Positions 9,892-19,389 are shown, counted from the stretch's first letter. The stretch: 64,000 bases of DNA from J054 sp965223095 (GCA_965223095.1 OZ244979.1:3348001-3412000), one strand, 5' to 3'. Notes: generated from the letters alone by a model not told the origin. Made by a program: numbers and translations.

Positions 9892-10902
9892 TTAGGCAGC
9901 GTCCGCCACCTCATTGCCGCAACCACCGCGCACTGGTAAGGCGATATTTTCTAACAAACGGTCTACTTCAGCCTGAGTGCCGCATTCGCCCACGTCACGC
10001 AAAAGTTCGCGCGATATATGCGGCGCAAACAGGTAAATGAACTCGGTCATGAAATTCCGCAACACCGCATCACGCCGGTAGCCCAGCCAGGTAGTTACCC
10101 GTGGAAACAAGCCATGGGCATCGATGGCGGCAAGATCCCGCTCATCCTGACACTCGTAGGCCATGCCGGCCACCACGCCGACACCCATCCCCATGCGGAC
10201 ATAGGTCTTAATAATGTCTGCATCGCGAGCTGTAAAAACCACATCGGGCTCTAGATCCAAATCAGCGAAAGCCCGTTTGAATGATGATTCGCCCGTGAGG
10301 CTAAACACATAGGTAATCAGCGGATACTCCGCCAAAGTTTGCAAATCTAGTTGGCCGTCCAACTGCGCAATTGGATGGTCGCGGGGCGCGAGAACAATGC
10401 GGTCCCAGTGATAGCAAGGCAGTAAGACCAGGCCTGAATACAAGTGCTGCGAACCCGTGGCGATGGCGAAATCCACGCGATTATCCGCCACCAACTCGGC
10501 GATTTGTTCGGATGTCCCTTGGTGCAATTCCAAGTTGACCTGCGGAAATCTTTCCCGAAACTCCCGAATAATCTCCGGCAAGACGTAGCGTGCCTGGGTA
10601 TGGGTGGTGGCGATGGATAAGGTGCCCTCTTGCTCACCCGACAGATTGCGCGCAAGACTACGAATGTTGTCCGCCTCACGCATAATCTTGCGCGCCCGGG
10701 AGATGACCTCGACCCCAGCCGGCGTAATCTCGGCCAAGCTCTTACCCTTGCGGGTAAATAGCTGAACGTTGAGCTCCTGCTCCAACAGTTTTAGCTGCTT
10801 ACTGATGCCCGGCTGACTCGTATAAAGACGTTCCGCCGCCGCGGTAATATTCAAACCAGAATCAGCAATTGCCAGTAAGTATTTGAGTTGCTGGAGAGTC
10901 AT
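9892..10902 (-). CDS. cysB: LysR-type regulator CysB
   Basis: A 336-residue LysR-family activator, most like CysB of the cysteine regulon. The N-terminal helix-turn-helix (MTLQQLKYLLAIADSGLN, then LYTSQPGISKQLKLLEQEL) matches the CysB type closely; the effector domain follows. The ATG at 10902 is chosen because it gives the standard CysB N-terminus; an in-frame ATG at 10932 would add ten residues. It sits between cysH and cysG and is divergent from the latter, so control of both by this protein with an acetylserine-type inducer is expected from family knowledge. Confidence 0.88.
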   Translation of the reverse strand: MTLQQLKYLLAIADSGLNITAAAERLYTSQPGISKQLKLLEQELNVQLFTRKGKSLAEITPAGVEVISRARKIMREADNIRSLARNLSGEQEGTLSIATTHTQARYVLPEIIREFRERFPQVNLELHQGTSEQIAELVADNRVDFAIATGSQHLYSGLVLLPCYHWDRIVLAPRDHPIAQLDGQLDLQTLAEYPLITYVFSLTGESSFKRAFADLDLEPDVVFTARDADIIKTYVRMGMGVGVVAGMAYECQDERDLAAIDAHGLFPRVTTWLGYRRDAVLRNFMTEFIYLFAPHISRELLRDVGECGTQAEVDRLLENIALPVRGGCGNEVADAA

Positions 10903-11068
10903 GCTTGCTCGGTATCCACGGCCAGGTGGCATATAACCATTGGTTACATGCGACTGTCAATGTCATCGGGCAGATATAGCGGCGGGCCATATGCGCAGGC
11001 AATTTGATTATTTTTTAATGGCTTGCGAATCGGAGTAAGGTAGCAACCCGACGCCGACGGCCCCATGC

Positions 11069-12475
11069 ATGGATTACTTACCCCTATTCGCCAAGCTGCA
11101 GGATAAACCTTGCCTGGTGGTGGGCGGCGGTGCGATCGCTTTGCGCAAGACGCGCCAACTACTGCGCGCCGGTGCCCTGGTCACCGTTAACGCGCCGGCA
11201 TTAAATCCCGGGCTGGAAGCCTTGGCCGACACCCATCGAGTCAAGCACCATGCCGCGGAATTCGATCCAAGTTTGGTCAAATCGCACTGGCTGATTATTG
11301 CGGCAACCGATGATCGAAGCGTCAATCAAGCAGCAGCGAATGCCGCCGATAGCCTGCAACGGCTATGTAATGTCGTTGACGACGGCGAGACTTCGGCAGT
11401 CATCATGCCCGCGGTGATCGACCGCTCTCCCATCGTGATCGCCGTCAGTAGCGGCGGCCGGGCACCGATTGTGGCCAGCTGGTTGCGGCAGCAACTAGAC
11501 GATTGGCTGCCTGAACGTCTTGGCGAACTGGCGGCCTGGGTCGGCAGCTGGCGACAACGGGTCGCAAAAAAAATAGGCAGCCACGCCCGGCGAGTTCACT
11601 TTTGGCAAGACTTGCTAGACGGCCCAGCCGCTGAACATCTGTTCGCAGGCCGCCAAGCAAACGCCGACCAAGTCATGTCCATGCAACTTCAGCACGAGCA
11701 CGCCGCCAAACCCGGTCAAGCCTGGTTAGTGGGTGCGGGTCCGGGTAGCCCGGGACTACTCACCCGGCGAGGTCTGGAGCTGCTGCGAAAAGCGGATACC
11801 GTGATGCACGATGCCTTGGTCGCGCCGGAAATTCTCGATCTGGCGCGGCGCGATGCCACACTGGTGCCGGTGGGCAAGCGAGGCGGTCAGGCGTCCACGA
11901 CGCAAGCCGAGATCAATCAGGAACTCATTGCCCGTGTGGCACGAGGCGAGCGCGTGTGTCGGCTCAAGGGGGGCGATCCCCTGGTTTTCGGACGGGGTGG
12001 CGAAGAACTGCTGGCGCTCGCCAGCGCTGGTCTGAGCTATGAAGTCGTGCCGGGGATCACCGCGGCTAATGCCTGCGCCGCCTATACCGGCGTCCCGCTG
12101 ACCCATCGCGGCATGACGGGTGGCTATTCCGTGCTCACGGGCCACCACGCCATCGATAGTGACTCGGGGGATTTGGCCGACCTCGCCGGGACTGATCAAA
12201 CCTTGGTCATCTATATGGGATTGAAGCGTTTAGGCGAGATCTGTCTTAGACTCCAAGCACACGGTCGTTCCCCCGATACGCCGGCCATGCTGATCGAACA
12301 AGGGACCACCGCGCGGCAAACAGTCGTGGTGGCGAAACTCCGCGAGTTGCCCACGCAAGCTATTGGCGTCGACGCCCCAGCTCTGCTCATCGTCGGCGAA
12401 GTCGTCACGCTGGCGGAGCAACTGAAATGGTTTCAAACGGAAACCGCAACGGCAAAGTTCGTTGCAAGCGGATAA
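11069..12475 (+). CDS. cysG: Siroheme synthase (dehydrogenase/ferrochelatase + uroporphyrinogen-III methyltransferase)
   Basis: A 468-residue trifunctional CysG that makes siroheme from uroporphyrinogen III. The N-terminal CysG(B) half has the NAD-binding GGGAIALRK and the VSSGGRAP segment that carries the active-site serine. The C-terminal SUMT half has VGAGPGSPGLLTRRG and RLKGGDPLVFGRGGEE. Length is normal. It is the first gene of a plus-strand operon with cysK, hemA, hemCD, hemB and hemL (gaps of about 25 bp or less, or overlaps), so the downstream enzymes probably supply its own substrate. Sulfite reductase itself is not in the window. Confidence 0.92.
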   Translation: MDYLPLFAKLQDKPCLVVGGGAIALRKTRQLLRAGALVTVNAPALNPGLEALADTHRVKHHAAEFDPSLVKSHWLIIAATDDRSVNQAAANAADSLQRLCNVVDDGETSAVIMPAVIDRSPIVIAVSSGGRAPIVASWLRQQLDDWLPERLGELAAWVGSWRQRVAKKIGSHARRVHFWQDLLDGPAAEHLFAGRQANADQVMSMQLQHEHAAKPGQAWLVGAGPGSPGLLTRRGLELLRKADTVMHDALVAPEILDLARRDATLVPVGKRGGQASTTQAEINQELIARVARGERVCRLKGGDPLVFGRGGEELLALASAGLSYEVVPGITAANACAAYTGVPLTHRGMTGGYSVLTGHHAIDSDSGDLADLAGTDQTLVIYMGLKRLGEICLRLQAHGRSPDTPAMLIEQGTTARQTVVVAKLRELPTQAIGVDAPALLIVGEVVTLAEQLKWFQTETATAKFVASG

Positions 12476-12499
12476 CAAGCGCATGGAGAACGCAGCACA

Positions 12500-13456
12500 A
12501 TGATCTATAACAGCATTCTCGACACCGTGGGCGACACGCCCGTGGTCAAACTGAATCGTATCGCACCCCGCGGCCTCCACATGTTCGCAAAGGTGGAAGC
12601 CTTCAACCCGCTAGGCTCCGTAAAAGATCGCCTGGCCCTGGCCATCATCAATGATGCAGAACGCCGCGGCGCCTTGGAGCCCGGCCAAACGGTGGTGGAA
12701 GCGACCTCTGGCAACACGGGTATCGCCCTGGCCATGGTTTGCGCGGCCCGGGGCTATCCCTTCGTCGCCACCATGGCCGATTCGTTTTCCATCGAGCGCC
12801 GCAAAATCATGCGGGCCCTCGGCGCCAAGGTCATTTTGACGCCGGCGGCCGAAAAAGGTACTGGCATGGTCTTACGTGCCGAGGAACTGGCCGCTCAGCA
12901 CGGCTGGTTTTTGGCCAGACAATTTGAAAATCCGGCGAATCCCGCTTATCACAGCGCAACGACCGGCCCGGAGATTCTGCGCGACTTCGCCAACCGCGGC
13001 CTCGACTATTGGGTCACCGGCTGGGGTACCGGGGGCACTTTGACCGGTGCCGGTCAGGTCATCAAGGCCGCGCGACCAGAGGTGAAAATTATTGCGGTGG
13101 AACCTGCTGAAGCTGCCATGCTCAGTGGCGCCGACTGGCAACCACATAAGATTCAAGGTTGGACGCCGAATTTTGTCCCCGACGTCCTGAATCCGGACGT
13201 GCATGACCAACTATTGTCCGTCACCGACGACGACGCGAAGGACTGGTCACTGCGGCTGGCTCGCGAAGAAGGTATCTTCGTCGGTCTATCTGCCGGCGCT
13301 ACCCTCGCCGGCGCCATGCAAATTGCCGGCCAAGCACCGCAAGGTTCCAGTATTCTGGCCATGCTGCCCGACACGGGCGAACGCTATCTCAGCAGCTTCT
13401 TGTTCGAAGAGCTGAACGAGGGCTCCGATGATGATTGGCTGGCGAGTTTAGGATAG
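12500..13456 (+). CDS. cysK: Cysteine synthase (O-acetylserine sulfhydrylase)
   Basis: A 318-residue PLP enzyme that condenses O-acetylserine with sulfide. The PLP lysine lies in FNPLGSVKDRLA (near residue 40), the substrate loop is EATSGNTGIALA, and the phosphate-binding GTGGTLTGAG lies near residues 170-180. Length and motifs fit the CysK/CysM family; the A or B type is not decidable by eye. It starts 24 bp after cysG and is followed by hemA after 16 bp, linking siroheme production and cysteine formation in one transcript. Confidence 0.87.
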   Translation: MIYNSILDTVGDTPVVKLNRIAPRGLHMFAKVEAFNPLGSVKDRLALAIINDAERRGALEPGQTVVEATSGNTGIALAMVCAARGYPFVATMADSFSIERRKIMRALGAKVILTPAAEKGTGMVLRAEELAAQHGWFLARQFENPANPAYHSATTGPEILRDFANRGLDYWVTGWGTGGTLTGAGQVIKAARPEVKIIAVEPAEAAMLSGADWQPHKIQGWTPNFVPDVLNPDVHDQLLSVTDDDAKDWSLRLAREEGIFVGLSAGATLAGAMQIAGQAPQGSSILAMLPDTGERYLSSFLFEELNEGSDDDWLASLG

Positions 13457-13472
13457 CCGCCGCTGACGCGAT

Positions 13473-14372
13473 ATGAAGTTCTTGAGCGCATCGATACACA
13501 GCCTGTGCCTGGCCCACTGGCCCACACCCTTAGCGGAAGATCGTCGCGAAGCTACGGGTTTCGTCGTGGAAACTTGCCAGCGACATATAGAAATCAATCC
13601 TATCGCCAATGCGCCGACAGGCCCGCGCAAACCCGAAGTCTTTTATGGCAGCGCCGCATATGAGTTCTTGCTAGAAGTACTAACCGGCTTGCGCAGCGAA
13701 GTGCTGGGCGAAACCAATATCTATGGACAATTCAAGGAAGCCTGGCGACGCTATCAGGTCAGCGATAATCCGCGACTTTTGGAATGGCTTTCACCGATAG
13801 TTCAATCCGCCCTGGCGGATGCAAAACTCATTCACCAAACCCATCTGCAAAGCATCGGTGGGACTTCCTATGGCAGTCTGCTGCGCAAGCTGCTGCGACC
13901 CCGCAAGGACGAGCGAATTTTGTTTGTGGGCAGCGGCAACTTAGCCCGATCACTCACACCATTTTTCCGGCAGTGGCCCAGCGCTTACTGGAACCGGCGC
14001 GAGCCTCGTACTCATACGGGCCTACCGGTGCATCGTTTTACCAGCACACAGGTATTAGCAGCCGCGCAATGGGCAGATCACCTGGTCATCACCACACCTG
14101 CGGATATCCGTCATGATCAGCAGTGGCTTAGCGCCCTCAGTGACACGCCGACCCGCTCGCTGATGCACTTCGGACGCCGGCGTGCTCAGCATTTAGCGGT
14201 GCCCAGCGTCGCCACTTGTTACGACCTGGATCATCTGTTCGAGCTGCAAAACAAACAAGCCAATGTTCGCTCGCTAGGCGTTCAACAGGCGCGCATCGCC
14301 TGTCGGGTAGCCAGTCGCCGCTTTGAGATGGACTGGTTGCCACGCGCAGCGCCGCGACGTGTCCTGGCGTGA
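13473..14372 (+). CDS. hemA: Short, divergent glutamyl-tRNA reductase-like protein
   Basis: A 299-residue relative of HemA, which reduces Glu-tRNA to glutamate-1-semialdehyde. The catalytic cysteine is present at residue 35 in ETCQRHIE (usual TCNR), followed by GLRSEVLGETNIYGQ (residues 72-86) and a Rossmann glycine motif VGSGNLARS (152-160). Typical GluTR is about 415-420 residues; the C-terminal dimerisation helix domain is missing and the N-terminus is compact. No frameshift is seen: the frame ends by overlapping hemCD (GTGA). The operon order hemA-hemCD-hemB-hemL supports a role in 5-aminolevulinate formation, but activity with such a short form is not assured. Confidence 0.7.
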   Translation: MKFLSASIHSLCLAHWPTPLAEDRREATGFVVETCQRHIEINPIANAPTGPRKPEVFYGSAAYEFLLEVLTGLRSEVLGETNIYGQFKEAWRRYQVSDNPRLLEWLSPIVQSALADAKLIHQTHLQSIGGTSYGSLLRKLLRPRKDERILFVGSGNLARSLTPFFRQWPSAYWNRREPRTHTGLPVHRFTSTQVLAAAQWADHLVITTPADIRHDQQWLSALSDTPTRSLMHFGRRRAQHLAVPSVATCYDLDHLFELQNKQANVRSLGVQQARIACRVASRRFEMDWLPRAAPRRVLA

Positions 14373-15874
14373 AGCCGACGGCACAACTCTTGCGCCTGGG
14401 TTCCCGGGCATCGTTGCTCGCCGTAGCCCAAACCCGGCAGGTGGCACATGCTCTGGAAACGGCTCACCCGGGCTTGCGAATCCAGCTAATCACCCAAGCC
14501 ACCCGCGGCGATCGGGATCAAGCAACGCCCTTGCAGCAGGTCCGAGACCCAGACTTTTTTTCGGCTGAATTGGATGACGCCCTCGCAAACGGTGACATCG
14601 ACTGCGTGGTCCATTCGGCAAAAGACTTAGCCGCGCAACGACCAGCGAATTTCTACCGAGCCGCTATTCCGCACCGAGAAAATCCCCGCGACCTTGTTGT
14701 GTTTCGTGCGGATGTCATGGACAAGCTGCGACGCGGATCTCGCTTGCGCATCGGTTGCTCATCTTTGCGACGCAATACCCACGCCGGAGCGTTCCTACAA
14801 AAACACCTGCCGCAGTTGGCCCAACCGCCACGGTTGGAGTTCTTACCCCTACGCGGCGCGGTAGATCAGCGCCTGCAACACCTCCTGCTGCCAGACCGCG
14901 ACCCCGACGCCCTGGATGCGGTGGTGCTGGCCTTGGCGGGCTTGACTAGGCTTTGGCGCGACGAGGCGGGACGACGAGCAATTAGCGCCGTGCTTGCCAC
15001 CCATCCCAAAATGGTCCTGCCGCTAACCCACTGCCCCACGGCGCCAGGTCAAGGCGCACTGAATTTGGAATGCCGCAAAACTGATGCAATAACGCGAGCG
15101 CTATTGCGCCCTCTGCACGATCCGGAAACGGCCAGACAACTGGAAGACGAAATCGCGGCGGCAACCAAGGCCGTTGACCAGCGGGCCTTTGGCGCGACAG
15201 CCATCACCCACCCGCGCCTAGGACCTGTGACCTTTACCCGCGATGCCAACGGGGAAAATAAAGTGCTCTGGGCCAAGCCCCCGTCGCCCCAAACAGCCAT
15301 TGCCTGGAGCCGAAAACCAGCTTTCGCGGCTGTCGATATAAAGAAGATCGAGATCGCCGAACCATTAGGACCGGCGATTTTCATCGCGCATTGGCGTGCG
15401 CTACCCGATGACTTCGCAAGCAGCCAGTCATCCAGATTGTGGGTCAGCGGCACCACGAGCTGGCGCAAACTTGCCTTGCGCGGACATTGGATTGAGGGCT
15501 GCGCGGAAAACATGGGTTTTGAACACCTGGTGCCAAGCTTGCAAAGCGAGGTCCTGCAATTGCCACCCTTGGCGCAATGGACAGCATTGACACATGCGGC
15601 AGCCGTCGACAGTTGGACCGATTCCGGCCTCGGACAAGTGGTGGCCAGCTATGCCGCAAACTTTCCGGCTGCAGTTGGTATCGATCAAGAATTGCGCGCA
15701 GCGACACATTGCTATTGGCACAGTCCAAGACAGTTCCAGGCCTTGCACCAGTACGCCGCCACCGATGCCGAACATGCCTGCGGCGCCGGCAAAACCGCGG
15801 CTGCTCTGGAATCCATGGGCATTAAACCTAGAATTTTTCCAAGTCAAGGTGAGTGGCAAGCGTGGCTAAGCTAG
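14369..15874 (+). CDS. hemC: Fused hydroxymethylbilane synthase / uroporphyrinogen-III synthase-like protein
   Basis: A 501-residue protein. Residues 1-290 match HemC: LRLGSRASLLAVAQT, the catalytic Asp in HSAKD (82-86), GCSSLRRN (129-136) and GQGALNLECR (227-236). Residues about 320-501 look like a HemD-type domain (WVSGTTSWRKLAL; ACGAGKTAAALESMGI), as in the bifunctional HemC/D of Leptospira. Odd point: the cysteine that normally anchors the dipyrromethane cofactor (GGCxVPxG motif) is absent; the matching stretch reads RAFGATAIT and no Cys occurs between residue 235 and the HemD part. Starts at GTG overlapping hemA by 4 bp; hemB overlaps its end. Confidence 0.75.
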   Translation: MKPTAQLLRLGSRASLLAVAQTRQVAHALETAHPGLRIQLITQATRGDRDQATPLQQVRDPDFFSAELDDALANGDIDCVVHSAKDLAAQRPANFYRAAIPHRENPRDLVVFRADVMDKLRRGSRLRIGCSSLRRNTHAGAFLQKHLPQLAQPPRLEFLPLRGAVDQRLQHLLLPDRDPDALDAVVLALAGLTRLWRDEAGRRAISAVLATHPKMVLPLTHCPTAPGQGALNLECRKTDAITRALLRPLHDPETARQLEDEIAAATKAVDQRAFGATAITHPRLGPVTFTRDANGENKVLWAKPPSPQTAIAWSRKPAFAAVDIKKIEIAEPLGPAIFIAHWRALPDDFASSQSSRLWVSGTTSWRKLALRGHWIEGCAENMGFEHLVPSLQSEVLQLPPLAQWTALTHAAAVDSWTDSGLGQVVASYAANFPAAVGIDQELRAATHCYWHSPRQFQALHQYAATDAEHACGAGKTAAALESMGIKPRIFPSQGEWQAWLS

Positions 15875-16827
15875 GACTGCGGCGCATGCGCTTGAGCCAA
15901 CATGCGCGTGAACTTAGCCGCCGCTTCCGCGTCCATGCAGAGCAGCTGGTGCAACCGCTGTTCGTCGTGGAAGGATTGACCGAGCGCGAAAACGTCGACG
16001 GCTTGGTTGATGTCTATCGAGACACACCCAGTTCGCTATTGCGACAAATCGAAACTGATCTGTCATGCGGCATCAATAAGTTTTTGTTGTTTGGTGTACC
16101 GCGCGACAAGCAAGAAAAGAATTTCACGTATCGCTTCACGACATCACAAATCGCCAGCATTAAAAAGGAATTTGGCCAGGATCTCTGGCTGGCGGCTGAT
16201 GTTTGCCTGTGCGCACAGACCAGCCATGGTCACTGCGGCGTGTTGAATGATGAGCGTGACTACGTGGACAACGCCGCGAGCGTCGCGGAACTCGCCCGCG
16301 CGGCCCTTGAATACGCACAGGCGGGGACCGACTGTGTGGCACCCAGTGACATGATGGACGGCCGCGTCGCTGCTATCCGCACCGCACTGGACGAAGCCGA
16401 TCGCGAGCAAACCATCATCATGAGTTATGCGGCTAAGTTTCAATCGAATTTTTATGGGCCATTTCGCCAAGCCGCCGAATCGACACCACGCGGCAGTGGC
16501 GTACTGACAGACCGCGCCAGCTATCAACTGGATCCGGGACGCGCCGATGATGCGCGACGCAGCGCCGTGCGAGATGCGCGAGAGGGCGCCGACATACTGA
16601 TGGTTAAACCCGCCCTGCCCTATCTGGACATACTGACAAAATTGTCGGCGGCGATTGATCAACCCTGGGCGGTTTATCAAACCAGTGGCGAGCAAGCCGG
16701 GATAGACCTGAGCGCAGCGGCCGGACTTCTCGACGCGGCACGCGCCCAAACAGAAACTTGGACCGCCTGCCTACGCGCTGGTGCCAGCATGATCATCAGC
16801 TACGCGGCGCGGCGCGCAAACTTATAG
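15853..16827 (+). CDS. hemB: Delta-aminolevulinic acid dehydratase (porphobilinogen synthase)
   Basis: A 324-residue HemB that joins two 5-aminolevulinates into porphobilinogen. Both active-site lysines are visible (SYAAKFQSNFYGPFR and ADILMVKPALPYLD), and the zinc-type cysteine motif CLCAQTSHGHC is intact. VYQTSGEQA replaces the commoner AYNVSGE. The frame opens at GTG 15853, inside hemCD; GTG 15862 and ATG 15886 are alternative starts. Unlike its two upstream partners it looks fully canonical. Third tetrapyrrole gene of the operon; hemL follows after 13 bp. Confidence 0.92.
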   Translation: MASVAKLGLRRMRLSQHARELSRRFRVHAEQLVQPLFVVEGLTERENVDGLVDVYRDTPSSLLRQIETDLSCGINKFLLFGVPRDKQEKNFTYRFTTSQIASIKKEFGQDLWLAADVCLCAQTSHGHCGVLNDERDYVDNAASVAELARAALEYAQAGTDCVAPSDMMDGRVAAIRTALDEADREQTIIMSYAAKFQSNFYGPFRQAAESTPRGSGVLTDRASYQLDPGRADDARRSAVRDAREGADILMVKPALPYLDILTKLSAAIDQPWAVYQTSGEQAGIDLSAAAGLLDAARAQTETWTACLRAGASMIISYAARRANL

Positions 16828-16840
16828 TAGACATCAGAGA

Positions 16841-18112
16841 ATGGAGGATCATCAGCAGGCATTGCTTGCCCGCGCCCGCGCCGTAATCCCTGGAGGCGTA
16901 CATTCACCGGTGCGAGCCCTGCGAAGTGTCGGCGGCGAACCCATTTTTGTCCGTCAGGCCAAGGGTGCCGAACTCATCACGACGAATAAGCGTCGGCTCA
17001 TCGATTTCTGTTTAGCCTTTGGCCCGCTAATTCACGGTCACGCCGATGAAGCCATTGGCCGAGCCGTTGGCGATGCACTGAAACGGGGTTGGAGCTACGG
17101 CACGGCGGAGGCCATTTCTTTAGAACTTGCCGAGTTGGTTTGCGGACGCTTAGCTTGGGTGGAGCAAATCCGCTTTATGAATTCCGGTACCGAAGCGGTC
17201 ATGACGGCATTGCGAATCGCCCGTGCCGCCACCGGGCGGCACAAGATTCTAAAATTTTCCGGCTGCTATCACGGCCACAGCGACGCCATGCTCATTAAAG
17301 CCGGGTCGGGCCTTGCTGGAAACGGCGAGGCAGACAGCGCGGGCATCACGCCGGCTGTTGTCGCCGACACGATTGTCGCTGACTTAGACGATGCGGCAGC
17401 ACTGGCGGAGATTTTTACGCGCCATGGCCAGCAGCTGGCAGCGGCCATCATTGAACCTCTACCCGCCAATCATGGCTTGCTGCCGCAGCGCCTAGAATTT
17501 CTACAATCCCTACAGACACACTGTCATCGGCATGGTGTGTTGCTCATTCTTGATGAAGTCATCACCGGTTTTCGTGTGGCCTTCGGAGGCTGCGCGGAGT
17601 TGTTTAACTTGCAGCCGGATCTAGTCACCTACGGAAAAATCATTGGTGGCGGGTTTCCCGTGGGTGCCGTGGCGGGCTCAAAGTCGCTCATGCGACTGCT
17701 CGCACCAGTGGGCGATGTTTATCAGGCGGGAACCCTCAGCGCTAACCCCGTGGCCATGACCGCCGGTCTGGCAACACTGCAAGCTCTGCTCGACGGCGTA
17801 GCCTATCAACGCCTGGAGCAGCTCGGTAGCAAACTTGATGCAGGACTAAGGAATAACCCTAACATTCATCTGCAAAGACAAGCGTCTATTTTTTGGATCG
17901 CGGTGCAAGCCGATTCGCAACAAACTATTCGGCGACCACAAGATATTGCTAAGCAAACGGCAAGCAAGTACGCAAAACTATTTCAATCGGCCTTAGCAAA
18001 CGACCTCTACTTACCACCGAGCCCTTACGAAGTCGGCTTCCTGTGTCTCGCCCATGATGAACACCAGATTCGCAAGCTAACGAATCATGTCAACGAGTTT
18101 ACCGGCCAATAG
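16841..18112 (+). CDS. hemL: Glutamate-1-semialdehyde 2,1-aminomutase
   Basis: A 423-residue PLP enzyme that converts glutamate-1-semialdehyde to 5-aminolevulinate. It shows the N-terminal IPGGVHSPVRAL, GTEAVMTALRIARAATGR, CYHGHSDAML, LDEVITGFR and the PLP lysine in TYGKIIGGGFPVGA. Length matches the family. Last gene of the cysG-hemL operon; it would use the product of the short HemA encoded upstream. A 101-bp gap separates it from the serine hydrolase gene. Confidence 0.93.
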   Translation: MEDHQQALLARARAVIPGGVHSPVRALRSVGGEPIFVRQAKGAELITTNKRRLIDFCLAFGPLIHGHADEAIGRAVGDALKRGWSYGTAEAISLELAELVCGRLAWVEQIRFMNSGTEAVMTALRIARAATGRHKILKFSGCYHGHSDAMLIKAGSGLAGNGEADSAGITPAVVADTIVADLDDAAALAEIFTRHGQQLAAAIIEPLPANHGLLPQRLEFLQSLQTHCHRHGVLLILDEVITGFRVAFGGCAELFNLQPDLVTYGKIIGGGFPVGAVAGSKSLMRLLAPVGDVYQAGTLSANPVAMTAGLATLQALLDGVAYQRLEQLGSKLDAGLRNNPNIHLQRQASIFWIAVQADSQQTIRRPQDIAKQTASKYAKLFQSALANDLYLPPSPYEVGFLCLAHDEHQIRKLTNHVNEFTGQ

Positions 18113-18213
18113 TCGCGGTAAAAGCATCGGTCTAGCGACACTGGATTTCAATGTGTACCGGCGCCTCGCGATAAAACTGATAGCCCCCGTTTCACGCCGC
18201 TATACTTGCGCTC

Positions 18214-19389
18214 ATGCGTAAACTACTTCGCTGGGTCAAACGCCTCATTCAACTGGTCATCCTGGTCGCTCTAGGCGGCTTAGTCTGGATGTATCTGCAA
18301 GACCCAGTGCTGACCTCGCGCTTGGTGCTGTCGCCGATAACGGGCAATCAAGGCCCCTTGGAAGTTGTCGATGGCGGCACAAGTTTAGAAATTCCCACGA
18401 GCAGCGAAAACAATCGCAGCATTCTGCCGGATGCCATCAGTCTCGCCACGGCCTACGGCGAAGAAGCCGACTCACATGCGCTAGTGATTTTTCACGATGG
18501 CGCCCTGCAGTTGGAGCATTACTACCCAGGCTATTCAGCCACCAGCGTTTCGCCAACCCAGTCCATGCATAAGTCGGTGTTGGCTATGCTGGTGGGCATC
18601 GCCATTCGTGACGGCTACATCGCATCAGTAGATGATGAAATTGGCAAATATCTAGACGAATGGTCTGGCGACGAACGCGGCAAAATCACGCTGCGACAAA
18701 TGCTGCAGCAAGCCAGCGGTATTGATTACCCCACCGTCGGCCTGAACCCCCTGGAAGGATTTTTTCAATTGGTACTCGGAGAAGACATTAAATCCGTTGT
18801 ACTCAATCAAAAGATTCTCGAAAAGCCCGACACACGCTTTGATTACAACAGCGTCAACCCGCAAATCCTAGGTATCGTTCTGGAGCGCGCAACGGGACAA
18901 CGCTATTCAGAATATCTATCCTCGGCCCTTTGGAAAAATATCGGCGCCGATGATGCTAGGGTCGTTTTGGACTCCGTTGACAATGGCACGGCGCGAACTT
19001 TTTGTTGTCTGGGCGCGACCGCACGTTCTTGGCTCATTCTCGGACTATTACATCTCAGCCAAGGCAGACTCGGCGACGAGCAGCTTGTACCGCAAGCTTG
19101 GATGCAACAAATCGTCACGCCAAGCCTAGGCAATCCAAACTATGGCTTTTTAACGTGGTTGGGAACCAGCTACGAACAGGAACGATCCTATAACCAAAAA
19201 ACCAGCACCAGTGTCTTTCAATCGGAGCCTTTTGCCGCTGCGGATGTCATTTACTTTGACGGTTTCGGCGGATCGCGCGTGTATATCGTACCCTCCCAGG
19301 GACTGGTCATTGTCCGCACCGGTGACATCGCGCTGGACTGGGACGATGCATACTTGCCCAATACGATTATTCGCGGCTTGCGCAAATAG
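18214..19389 (+). CDS. Membrane-anchored serine hydrolase, class C beta-lactamase-like family
   Basis: A 391-residue protein with one N-terminal membrane segment (residues 10-28) and a beta-lactamase/CubicO-type hydrolase domain. The nucleophile motif SxxK is seen as SMHK near residue 120, the YxN-like motif as FDYNSVNP, and the C-terminal strand as FGGSRVYIVPSQG. Members hydrolyse esters, peptides or lactams; I cannot name its substrate. The domain should lie in the periplasm. It converges on the NRPS operon. Stand-alone enzymes of this superfamily can release nonribosomal peptides (SurE-type), but the membrane anchor speaks against a cytosolic release role here. Confidence 0.75.
   Translation: MRKLLRWVKRLIQLVILVALGGLVWMYLQDPVLTSRLVLSPITGNQGPLEVVDGGTSLEIPTSSENNRSILPDAISLATAYGEEADSHALVIFHDGALQLEHYYPGYSATSVSPTQSMHKSVLAMLVGIAIRDGYIASVDDEIGKYLDEWSGDERGKITLRQMLQQASGIDYPTVGLNPLEGFFQLVLGEDIKSVVLNQKILEKPDTRFDYNSVNPQILGIVLERATGQRYSEYLSSALWKNIGADDARVVLDSVDNGTARTFCCLGATARSWLILGLLHLSQGRLGDEQLVPQAWMQQIVTPSLGNPNYGFLTWLGTSYEQERSYNQKTSTSVFQSEPFAAADVIYFDGFGGSRVYIVPSQGLVIVRTGDIALDWDDAYLPNTIIRGLRK

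Noticed and set aside
18214..19389. Serine hydrolase as an antibiotic-resistance beta-lactamase
   Set aside because: The SxxK motif alone is shared by many esterases and peptidases of the family; the membrane anchor and the divergent second motif do not support a beta-lactamase call.
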